Assembly: GCF_025950085.1 (NCBI RefSeq)
Contig: NZ_JAPDDS010000001.1
Coordinates: forward strand, 186,001-250,000
Source: Luteolibacter flavescens
GTDB lineage: Bacteria; Verrucomicrobiota; Verrucomicrobiia; Verrucomicrobiales; Akkermansiaceae
Direction: 5' to 3'
DNA length: 64,000 nt
Shown here: positions 1 to 6,776 of the stretch, in pieces
Layout: the number at the start of each line of letters is the position of its first letter
How positions within the stretch are numbered: position 1 is the stretch's first letter
The notes under the pieces: model-generated
What the model was told of the DNA's origin: nothing
The model's database searches: none
Seen by the model: only the letters and a program-made list of their open reading frames with translations
Program-made: the position numbers and the translations under genes

Positions 1-1
1 A

Positions 2-1408
2 TTGAACAAATACCAGCGTCTCGTCTTCGTCGTGGCGACGCTCGCGTGGTTGTTCGACTGCCTCGATCAGCAACTCTTTAACCTGGCGCGAAGCCCCGCG
101 ATGAAGTCGCTGATGGGGGCGAATCAGGAGATCAAGCTCTTCGGTGATGTCTCCATTGCCGCGGGTGCGCTTTCCACTTCGATCTTCGTTTTGGGATGGG
201 CCACGGGCGGCATGATCTTCGGCTCTCTCGGCGACCGCTTCGGCCGTGCGAAGATGCTTTCGGTCACGGTACTGCTTTACTCGATTGCCACGGGGCTCTC
301 CGCGCTTTCGCAGAGTTTCACGGATTTCGCGGTCTATCGTTTTATCACTGGCCTCGGTGTGGGTGGTGTCTTCGGCCTCGCGGTGGCACTGGTGGCAGAC
401 ACGGTTCCCGGTCACATCCGGCCGCGTGCTCTCGGGGTATTGCAATCGTTCTCGGCTGTCGGCAACTGCGCTGCAGGTTTCATTGGCCTGGCGATCGCCA
501 TGACGGCCATCGGGGAGAATACGAACTATTGGAAATGGTTGTTCGTGATCGGTGCGTTGCCCGCATTCCTCGTCGCCACCATCCAGCTTCGCATGAAGGA
601 GCCGGAATCATGGCGCATTTCCCGCGACAAGGCATTGGCAGAAGGCAAGCGCGCAGGCTCTTACCGCGATCTCTTCGGTGACAAGCGCTGGCTGAAGCAC
701 GCGGTGCTCGGCATGATCCTCTCCTGCGCGGGCGTCATCGGCCTGTGGGGCATCGGGGTCTTCTCGTCCGACCTGGTCGGCGACATCATCACCCACAATT
801 TCACGGAGGCGAATGCGTCCGCTGAGGAGATCAACAAGGGCAAGCAGCTCTGGATGTCCCTGAACCTGCTCGCCTTCAATGTCGGAGCCTTCATCGGCAT
901 GCTGGTCTTCACCCGGGTAGCCGTGAACATGGGCCGCAAGAAGGCATTCGGGATCTTCTTCGCCGGATCGCTGCTGATCACGGTCTTTGTGTTCCAGATG
1001 ATCGGCAAGATCAATGGACGCTGGGACATCCTGTGGATGGCTCCGCTGATGGGCTTTTTCCACCTCTCGGTCTTCGCGGGCTTCTCGATTTATCTGCCCG
1101 AGCTCTTCCCGACGCGCCTGCGGGCCACCGGTGTTTCCTTCTGCTACAATGTCGGTCGCTACCTCGCTGCGCTCGGTCCGTTTACGCTGGGAGCTCTGGC
1201 CGCGACATTCGGCAAGAAGGCCCAGGAGGCCGCCGTTGCCGCTGCTCCACCGGAAGCCACCGAGGCTTTCCTGGCATCGCTGCGGACCGCGGCGAAGATC
1301 GATGCCTTCCGCGACGCGGCTTCATGGATGTGTCTGATCTTCCTGCTCGGAATCATCGTCCTGCCGTTCCTTCCTGAGACGAAGGACCAGCCGCTGCCGG
1401 AGGATTGA
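2..1408 (+). CDS. MFS transporter, possibly 5'-truncated by the window edge
   Basis: Inner-membrane permease of the major facilitator superfamily. About twelve hydrophobic segments are visible, with the classic loop signature G-S-L-G-D-R-F-G-R between TM2 and TM3 (about residues 74-83) and a related N-M-G-R-K-K loop near residue 310 that marks the second half. The P-E-L-F-P-T-R-L-R-A-T-G motif before TM10/11 is typical of the sugar/organic-acid branch (sialate, benzoate or metabolite:H+ symporters), so a small organic anion or sugar is a reasonable but unproven substrate. The only start inside the window is TTG at base 2, which leaves almost no cytoplasmic N-terminus, so the true start may lie upstream. 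The C-terminus is complete and ends in P-E-T-K-D-Q. No partner gene is adjacent to indicate the substrate. Confidence 0.85.
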   Translation: MNKYQRLVFVVATLAWLFDCLDQQLFNLARSPAMKSLMGANQEIKLFGDVSIAAGALSTSIFVLGWATGGMIFGSLGDRFGRAKMLSVTVLLYSIATGLSALSQSFTDFAVYRFITGLGVGGVFGLAVALVADTVPGHIRPRALGVLQSFSAVGNCAAGFIGLAIAMTAIGENTNYWKWLFVIGALPAFLVATIQLRMKEPESWRISRDKALAEGKRAGSYRDLFGDKRWLKHAVLGMILSCAGVIGLWGIGVFSSDLVGDIITHNFTEANASAEEINKGKQLWMSLNLLAFNVGAFIGMLVFTRVAVNMGRKKAFGIFFAGSLLITVFVFQMIGKINGRWDILWMAPLMGFFHLSVFAGFSIYLPELFPTRLRATGVSFCYNVGRYLAALGPFTLGALAATFGKKAQEAAVAAAPPEATEAFLASLRTAAKIDAFRDAASWMCLIFLLGIIVLPFLPETKDQPLPED

Positions 1409-1425
1409 CGATGTATTGAGAGATC

Positions 1426-1451
1426 CGCCTCGTCTGGGAACGGACGAGGCG
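1426..1451 (+). terminator. Hairpin after the MFS gene
   Basis: A perfect 9-bp stem (CGCCTCGTC / GACGAGGCG, loop of 8) begins 18 bases after the MFS stop. There is no T-run behind it, so it may act as a 3' stabilising or Rho-assisted terminator rather than a canonical intrinsic one. Confidence 0.45.
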
Positions 1452-1500
1452 TCGGTCCTGCGGATAGTTGGGAAGCGGGCTTGTTTGGTTACTTCGCCTT

Positions 1501-1586
1501 CCGTCCAAGCCGGCTGAAGCCAGCGCTCCCGGCTTCGCAGATACTTGTGCTCGCTGGGAGCGCGTGCCACCGGCTCGCTTGGACGG
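1501..1586. repeat. Nested inverted-repeat element (REP/MITE-like)
   Basis: The outer arms CCGTCCAAGC (1501-1510) and GCTTGGACGG (1577-1586) are perfect 10-bp complements. Inside them GCGCTCCC (1523-1530) pairs with GGGAGCGC (1556-1563), and CGG/CCGG steps next to the outer arms extend the helix with a small bulge. The element sits between the ends of the converging MFS and dnaB genes. The size and nested palindromic build are those of a REP- or MITE-like intergenic repeat. No target-site duplication is obvious and no second copy was noticed in this window. Confidence 0.55.
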
Positions 1587-1604
1587 TCACGTGTGTTAGA
1601 CCCT

Positions 1605-3056
1605 TTACTCGCCAGCACCATCCCGCTCATCCCGGGCGCGGGTTTCGAAGCGCATCAGCTCCGCGATGAAGGTCAGCGGGACGTGGCCGGTTTCACCGTT
1701 ACGGTTCTTGGCGAGCAGCAGTTCGGCGCGACCTGCTTCGGCTTCCTTCTCTTCCTCGGTCTCGGCGTAGTAGGCGGTCCGGTAGAGCAGGCCGATCATG
1801 TCGGCGTCCTGCTCGATGGTGCCGGACTCACGAAGGTCGGACATGCGGGGCACACCGAGCGACTTGCCGGTTCGTCCTTCCGGACCACGGTTGAGCTGGG
1901 CGAGCACCAAGATGGGCAGGCTGAGCTCCTTGGCGAGGGCCTTGATGCCGGCGGAAATTTCACCGATTTCACGCTCGCGGGAGTTCTGCGCCTGCTTCGA
2001 CCCGGACTTGAGGAGCTGGAGGTAGTCGATCGCGATGAAGCCGATATTATCCTCGCGCTTCCGCCGCCGTGCCTTTGCCCGCAGCGTGTCGATCAGGATG
2101 CCCGCGGTATCGTCCACGAAGAGCTTCGACGAAGCGATCTCCTCGGCGGCGCGCTTGATCCGCAGCAGGTCTTCCTTCTTCGGCTTGAAGCCCCGGCCGA
2201 GCTGCGCCATCGGGAATCGCGCGCGGGCGAAGAGAAGACGCTGGACGATCTGGAAAGCCGTCATTTCGCAGGAGAAGACCATGCTGGGCACCTTCAGATC
2301 CACGCAGATGTGCTCCGCGACGTTCATCATGAAGGAGGTCTTGCCCATCGACGGACGCGCCGCGACGACGAACATTTCACCGGGCTTCAGGCCCTTGCAC
2401 ATGCGGTCGAGATCGGTATAGCCGGTCGCCGTTCCCTGCACCTCTAGTTCGCCATGAAGCAGCGACTCGAAGTGGCTCAGCACTTCGCCGACAGACTGCT
2501 TGATGTGGAATCCACGCGACGTCTCCGTTCCCTGGCGGATGCCGAGCACGCTGGTCTCCACGCGGTCGAGCAGGGAGACGGTCTCCTCCGGATTGTCGTA
2601 GGCCTCCGTCGATGCCTCGGTGCAGGTGCGGATGATGGAACGCAGCACGTGCTTGTCCTTCACCAGCGTGAGGTGATGCGCGAAGTGCGCGGCATTCGGT
2701 GCGTAGGTGAAGATGTCCGTGATCGCTGCCGGGCCGCCGACGCTGTCCAGATTGCCGCGGTCGTGGAGAAGCTGGACCAGCGAGACGAGTTCGATGGTCT
2801 TGCTTGCGGCATTCAGCTCGCGCAGCGTTTCGAAAAGCAGGCCATGTCCCGGCAGGTAGAAGTGGTCCCGCGTCAGGCCTTCCTCAAGCGCCTGTCCGAT
2901 CCACTGCTCCGGGTCCTTCAGCATCGAGGACAGGATGCTCTTCTCCGGTCCCAGCGCGTGAGGCATCTGCCGCAAAACGTCCGGCCCGAGCGCGGCCGCA
3001 TCGGCATTGTGAAGGGAAGGGGACTCGGGGCGAGCGGGCTTGGTATCGACGGCCAT
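1605..3056 (-). CDS. dnaB: Replicative DNA helicase DnaB
   Basis: Hexameric 5'-3' helicase that unwinds DNA ahead of the replication fork and loads primase. The N-terminal DnaB domain starts with the usual P-H-A-L-G-P-E-K-S-I-L-S motif. The RecA-like C-terminal domain has the Walker A motif A-R-P-S-M-G-K-T-S (about residue 235), Walker B I-D-Y-L-Q-L-L, and the conserved L-R-E-S-G-x-I-E-Q-D-A-D and K-N-R-N-G-x-T-G motifs near the C-terminus. The length (483 aa) is normal and there is no intein. The ATG at 3056 is chosen because homology-like sequence begins there; an in-frame ATG at 3119 would add 21 unlikely residues. No Shine-Dalgarno is visible. A small orphan gene lies just upstream on the same strand and DnaA-box-like sites lie beyond it. 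Confidence 0.95.
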   Translation of the reverse strand: MAVDTKPARPESPSLHNADAAALGPDVLRQMPHALGPEKSILSSMLKDPEQWIGQALEEGLTRDHFYLPGHGLLFETLRELNAASKTIELVSLVQLLHDRGNLDSVGGPAAITDIFTYAPNAAHFAHHLTLVKDKHVLRSIIRTCTEASTEAYDNPEETVSLLDRVETSVLGIRQGTETSRGFHIKQSVGEVLSHFESLLHGELEVQGTATGYTDLDRMCKGLKPGEMFVVAARPSMGKTSFMMNVAEHICVDLKVPSMVFSCEMTAFQIVQRLLFARARFPMAQLGRGFKPKKEDLLRIKRAAEEIASSKLFVDDTAGILIDTLRAKARRRKREDNIGFIAIDYLQLLKSGSKQAQNSREREIGEISAGIKALAKELSLPILVLAQLNRGPEGRTGKSLGVPRMSDLRESGTIEQDADMIGLLYRTAYYAETEEEKEAEAGRAELLLAKNRNGETGHVPLTFIAELMRFETRARDERDGAGE

Positions 3057-3156
3057 TTCGGAAAGGAGGCCGGTATGGCGTCCGACCGCCTCGATACCAA
3101 GCGTCGAAATTTTCCGCAACGCCCCAGTAGAACAACCGTAGGAATCGCGGGTCTGC

Positions 3157-3519
3157 TCAGTTCCGACGCCGCGATTTTGAGACCTTTGCTGGATAGGAGG
3201 CCTTGAGGTAGGTTAAGAATGACTTACTGAAAAATTTCCCAATCTCGACACGGCGAGCGAGAGAAATTTCTCGTGCAAGAGAAATCAGAGGCTCGGGGAG
3301 AGCCGCGACTCTACAAGTCACAACGCTCTCAGGAAAAGGGAAGTAGTCCTTGGTGAGATTGGGCTGGTGACGCTGGAGAATGATCGAGAGCAGATTGTCG
3401 AGTGTGTAGCAGTCTCCCGGCTCACGGGGATATCGAGAGCCATCACAGAACTCATCTAAAAATCCGCTAATTGCAGGGCACTTGATTGCTGAGATGTGTG
3501 AATGGAGAACCGGAGCCAT
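3157..3519 (-). CDS. Hypothetical protein, 120 aa, atypical composition
   Basis: Not recognised. The frame encodes a soluble, mixed-composition protein with no signal peptide or membrane segment and a basic C-terminus (K-S-R-R-R-N). The sequence looks protein-like (for example D-N-L-L-S-I-I-L-Q-R-H). However, codon use is clearly less GC3-biased than in all neighbours and the whole stretch from about 3190 to 3660 is richer in A+T, which is compatible with recent acquisition. It precedes dnaB on the same strand with a short gap, so the two may share a promoter. It could also be a chance open frame in a regulatory region. Confidence 0.42.
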   Translation of the reverse strand: MAPVLHSHISAIKCPAISGFLDEFCDGSRYPREPGDCYTLDNLLSIILQRHQPNLTKDYFPFPESVVTCRVAALPEPLISLAREISLARRVEIGKFFSKSFLTYLKASYPAKVSKSRRRN

Positions 3520-3572
3520 GGATCAAAGCATGGCATGAAGATAGTGAGTTAGTCAATTTTAGGAGCTGTTTG

Positions 3573-3655
3573 CAACGTGTGAGCAACTTCCCGTGAATCG
3601 ATATAACCGACTCACCAAACTACACGAACAGCGGTGAACAACGTGTGAATAACTT
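3573..3655. promoter_or_regulatory. DnaA-box-like repeats upstream of the dnaB region
   Basis: Two 17-bp direct repeats, CAACGTGTGAGCAACTT (3573-3589) and CAACGTGTGAATAACTT (3639-3655), differ at two bases. The second contains TGTGAATAA (3644-3652), the exact reverse complement of the DnaA box TTATTCACA. Weaker matches are TGTGAGCAA (3578-3586) and GGTGAACAA (3633-3641). The cluster lies upstream of the small gene and dnaB, where DnaA control of dnaB or a DnaA-titration site would fit. Binding is inferred from the motif only. Confidence 0.45.
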
Positions 3656-3665
3656 TTCACCACGT

Positions 3666-6269
3666 TCACTTCCCGTCACGTAGGGAGATGTAGAGCGCCT
3701 TCAATTCCTCGGCCTTCGCGCGAAGTGCCTGAGCTGCGGGCTGGGCTTCATCGGCCTTCTTCTTTGCTTCGGCCAACGATGCGGTTGCAGCAGCATGCTT
3801 GGCCTCCAGCTCACGAACCTTGGCCTGCACTCCTTCCAAGGCCTTGGTCGAGTCTTCCAGGATCTTCGCATCCGCAGGCGACTTTGCCTTCTGCCGGGCG
3901 TTGTGGTGTGCTTCGGCATCGCTGGCTTCTTTCCGCGCGACATCAAGCGCTGCCGACAGATCGTTCAGCGCTTTGGCCTCCACTTCGAAATCTGCCGCCA
4001 AGCCTTCGGCCTCGGCTCCTTGCCGGTCTGCCTCCATGCGTGCCTGCAAGGCCTGCGTGTTCAAGGCGGCGGCTCTCCAGTGACGCTCGCGGCCTTGCAA
4101 CCACGGCAGGTGCTGCCGCGTTTGCTCCAGCTTGGCAGCGGCTTCTTGCGAAGTCTTTTCGACGGGCGCGATTGCGTCGCGGGCTGGTGCGATGGCCGCC
4201 TCACGCTCCTTGATCTTACTCTCGGCGTCCGTGATCGCCTGCGCAGCACCAGTGATGACGGAGGGCAAGGTCTCGGTCTCCTTCACCATTGCCGCGAACT
4301 CTCCATCTTGCTTCGCCACTTCGTCCGTGGTCGCTTTCAGGCGCATCTCGATCTCGGTGAGCGCGCCTTCCTCCCGAGCACGTTCGGAGCGAACTTGCTC
4401 CAGATTGACTGCGGCAGCCTCGGCCTTCGACTGCTGCGTGGTCACTGCTGTTTCCAAGCTGGCGACGTCGGCGCTGCGGTTTTCCGTGCGGGCTTTTGCT
4501 AGCTCATCCTCCAGTCGCTTCAGCTCTGCTGATGCCGACTGGCTCTCCTGACCCGCAGTCGCGATGCTCTGGTCCACTGCAGCGATGGCGGCCTTCCTTG
4601 CTTCCGCTTCCTTCGACACGGCATCCAGTTGGGCGCGCGCGTTGCCGGCTTGTTCCCGCTTCGGCGGAAGTTGCTGATTGGTCGAGGCGAGCTTCTGCTC
4701 GGCCTCTTGCTTGCCTTTCACCGCGGCAGCATGTGCATCGCGGGATTGCTGAAGAGCGCCCTCGGCCTCGGTGAGACGCTTTCGGGCCTCGGCGAGCTTT
4801 CGCTGTGCATCATTCGCGGCAGCTTCCGCGGCGGCGACCATTTCGGGCTGCTTGCGGATCTCGTCACCGATGGATACCAGACGCTGCTCCACCGACGGCG
4901 GATTCGCATCGAAGCTTCCAACCGGATTGCCGCTGGCCACGTCCCACGCGGTGAGTTGTCCGCGATAGTCCGCGGCGAAGGCGCGCTTGCCCTCGCTGTC
5001 GAAGGCCACCGATACCGGCAGGTCCGGCTGATCCTTGAACTCGCGCAAGAGGTTGAAGTCCGGCTTCCACAGCTTCACCACGCGGTCGCGACCTGAAGTG
5101 ATAAAGGAGCCATCGCGCGTCCATGCGAACGCGAGCACGCCGCCCGGATGAGCATCAAGCTTTTTCACCTCGGTGCCTCCGTTCATCTCCCAGAAGCGCA
5201 CGGAGCCGTCCTCGGACGCGGTCGCAAGCAAGTTTGAGTCCGCGCGGAATGCCGCCGCCGTGATGCCTGCCTGATGGGCGCGCAGCGTGTGGAATTCATT
5301 TCCGCTGTCAGCCTCCCACACCCACACGCCGCCATTGCGGTCGCCGGTCGCCAGCAGGATGCCATCGGGCGAGAAATCGAGCGCGGTGACCCAGTCGGTG
5401 TGTTTCTTGATCGAGTGGAGTTGGCTGCCGTCCTCCGCTTTCCAGATCTTGATCAGGCGGGAAGGGGAGCCCGTGGCGACGAGCGACAGATCCGGCTTCA
5501 GGTCGCTCGCGAGCACGCTGTCGAATTCCTTAGCGGCGACCAGCATACGCTCTCCGGTGACCACGTCGAAGGTAACGGTCACGCCGGATTTCCCCGGCAC
5601 GCCTCCACCGACGATGAGATAGCGGGCATTCGGCGTGAAAGCGAGCGACACCGGATCGCCCTCGGGGAAGGGCAGCACGCCGGCGAGTTCCAGCGAGTTC
5701 GTGTCAAAGAGCAGCACCTGCTTCTGTCCCGTCACCGCGAGCAGCGGCGCCCATGGCGAGCTGGAGATGGCATTCACCGAGGATGCACGGGGCGCGACCA
5801 CGGGAGGATCTAATAGGACGTCCACCGGCATCGGCGGCGGGCCTTCCGGCTTCTGGTCGGCGGATGACTGGAGCGCGGTGTCGAATTTCGGCTTCGTCGG
5901 CTTGCGCGCGGAGGAGCTTTTGTTCTCCAGCAGACCACCTTCGATCCATGCCTTCAGCAGGCCGATCTGGTCGCCGCCAAGCTTCTCGCCTTCGGGCGGC
6001 ATCTTCGGCTCGGCGGTGTGCATCACCACGGCGATGAGCTTCGCGCCGGTGTCTCCGGGCTCGGCGATCTTGCCGCCCGAGCCGCCCTTCATCGCGCCGG
6101 AGAAGGTCGAGAGATCGAGCCCGCCCTTCGCCTTGTCCGGGTTGTGGCAGTTCAGGCAGCTCTGCTGGAAGATGGGCAGGACGTGGTCGTCGAAAGTCAC
6201 CTTGTCCGCGGCGGACGCGATGCCGCTGGCGGGAAGCAGTAGGGCGAGGATGGGGATGCGATTTGCCAA
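3666..6269 (-). CDS. Exported PSCyt1 cytochrome / WD40 propeller / coiled-coil protein
   Basis: A signal peptide (about residues 1-20) is followed by a planctomycete-type cytochrome C domain (PSCyt1-like, about 25-115) with the haem-binding site C38-L-N-C-H42 and a distal M-P-P motif near residue 90. WD40-type repeats (about 170-475) follow, with repeated S-P-D-G-x-L-L-A-T-G and x-x-W-E/K blades. From about residue 476 to the end there is an Ala/Glu/Lys-rich coiled coil of roughly 390 residues. The protein should act in the periplasm. PSCyt1 proteins are abundant in Planctomycetota and Verrucomicrobiota and usually function with DUF1549/DUF1553 proteins, one of which lies just upstream on the same strand. 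The long coiled coil suggests scaffolding or oligomerisation. The substrate is unknown. Confidence 0.85.
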   Translation of the reverse strand: MANRIPILALLLPASGIASAADKVTFDDHVLPIFQQSCLNCHNPDKAKGGLDLSTFSGAMKGGSGGKIAEPGDTGAKLIAVVMHTAEPKMPPEGEKLGGDQIGLLKAWIEGGLLENKSSSARKPTKPKFDTALQSSADQKPEGPPPMPVDVLLDPPVVAPRASSVNAISSSPWAPLLAVTGQKQVLLFDTNSLELAGVLPFPEGDPVSLAFTPNARYLIVGGGVPGKSGVTVTFDVVTGERMLVAAKEFDSVLASDLKPDLSLVATGSPSRLIKIWKAEDGSQLHSIKKHTDWVTALDFSPDGILLATGDRNGGVWVWEADSGNEFHTLRAHQAGITAAAFRADSNLLATASEDGSVRFWEMNGGTEVKKLDAHPGGVLAFAWTRDGSFITSGRDRVVKLWKPDFNLLREFKDQPDLPVSVAFDSEGKRAFAADYRGQLTAWDVASGNPVGSFDANPPSVEQRLVSIGDEIRKQPEMVAAAEAAANDAQRKLAEARKRLTEAEGALQQSRDAHAAAVKGKQEAEQKLASTNQQLPPKREQAGNARAQLDAVSKEAEARKAAIAAVDQSIATAGQESQSASAELKRLEDELAKARTENRSADVASLETAVTTQQSKAEAAAVNLEQVRSERAREEGALTEIEMRLKATTDEVAKQDGEFAAMVKETETLPSVITGAAQAITDAESKIKEREAAIAPARDAIAPVEKTSQEAAAKLEQTRQHLPWLQGRERHWRAAALNTQALQARMEADRQGAEAEGLAADFEVEAKALNDLSAALDVARKEASDAEAHHNARQKAKSPADAKILEDSTKALEGVQAKVRELEAKHAAATASLAEAKKKADEAQPAAQALRAKAEELKALYISLRDGK

Positions 6270-6338
6270 AACGATCCCACGTTTACGGCAAACGGGTTTG
6301 TCGATCTTGCGGGAAAATCATCATCGCCCGGAAAAGAA

Positions 6339-6366
6339 GAGGCCCGGCATGTCGATGCCGGGCCTC
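6339..6366 (-). terminator. Intrinsic terminator for the 85-aa gene
   Basis: A perfect 12-bp stem (GAGGCCCGGCAT / ATGCCGGGCCTC, loop of 4) lies 34 bases after the minus-strand stop at 6400. On the minus strand it is followed by a T-rich tail (TTCTTTTC). This is a strong intrinsic terminator. Confidence 0.85.
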
Positions 6367-6399
6367 AACCAGAAGCCGTTTCTTCGTTCGTGGCGGTGC

Positions 6400-6657
6400 T
6401 CAGGATCCGTGGGGGAAGCGGAAACCAAGCAGGGTGCAAAGCGCGCCGACCGCGATGGGGATCAGCGGCGCATGCTCGTCCCTCAGGACTTGGCCGAAGT
6501 GATAGAAGGCATTCTGCTCCGGGGAATTGAAAAGGCGGGCGGGCACGGTAATGAACGCCAAGCCGGGAAATGCGGCTGCTGCTACGTCAAACACCTGTGA
6601 ATCGGCCGGGGAGACCTCGGCGTCTTCGGGGTGGTGTTTGGCCGGGTAGGACAGCAT
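6400..6657 (-). CDS. Hypothetical protein, 85 aa
   Basis: Not recognised. The N-terminal third is polar and acidic, and the rest is hydrophobic with two stretches (around A-A-A-F-P-G-L-A-F-I and I-P-I-A-V-G-A-L-C-T-L-L) that could be short membrane or amphipathic segments. Codon use is GC3-biased like the neighbours. The frame is bounded by an AT-rich intergenic region with a palindrome in front and a strong intrinsic terminator behind, which supports an independent transcription unit. No function can be assigned. Confidence 0.6.
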   Translation of the reverse strand: MLSYPAKHHPEDAEVSPADSQVFDVAAAAFPGLAFITVPARLFNSPEQNAFYHFGQVLRDEHAPLIPIAVGALCTLLGFRFPHGS

Positions 6658-6673
6658 GTGCGACGCGGATTAC

Positions 6674-6685
6674 ACGCGATCGCGT
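6674..6685. promoter_or_regulatory. Palindrome ACGCGATCGCGT, possible operator
   Basis: This perfect 12-bp palindrome lies 17 bases upstream of the start at 6657. A near-identical site, ACGCGATTGCGT followed by the same AA, occurs at 24039-24050 upstream of the GH43 gene. Palindromes of this size often bind LacI- or GntR-type repressors. The assignment is inferred from two sites only. Confidence 0.3.
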
Positions 6686-6696
6686 AAGATGACAAA

Positions 6697-6726
6697 TTCT
6701 AAAAATAAAATCTGAACATTTTAGAA
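6697..6726 (-). terminator. AT-only hairpin after the DUF1549/DUF1553 gene
   Basis: TTCTAAAA (6697-6704) pairs perfectly with TTTTAGAA (6719-6726), about 50 bases past the stop at 6777. The stem is A/T-rich and so weak. It may be a 3'-end structure, or simply part of the AT-rich promoter region of the downstream 85-aa gene. Confidence 0.3.
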
Positions 6727-6776
6727 ACTTGGCAGTCATCTCCGAGTTCGCCTATCAGCCGGAAACAAGTGTGGAC

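Noticed and set aside
1481-1669. 62-codon frame over the nested palindrome
   Set aside because: It lies across both stems of the palindrome. Such frames are typical by-products of palindromic repeats.
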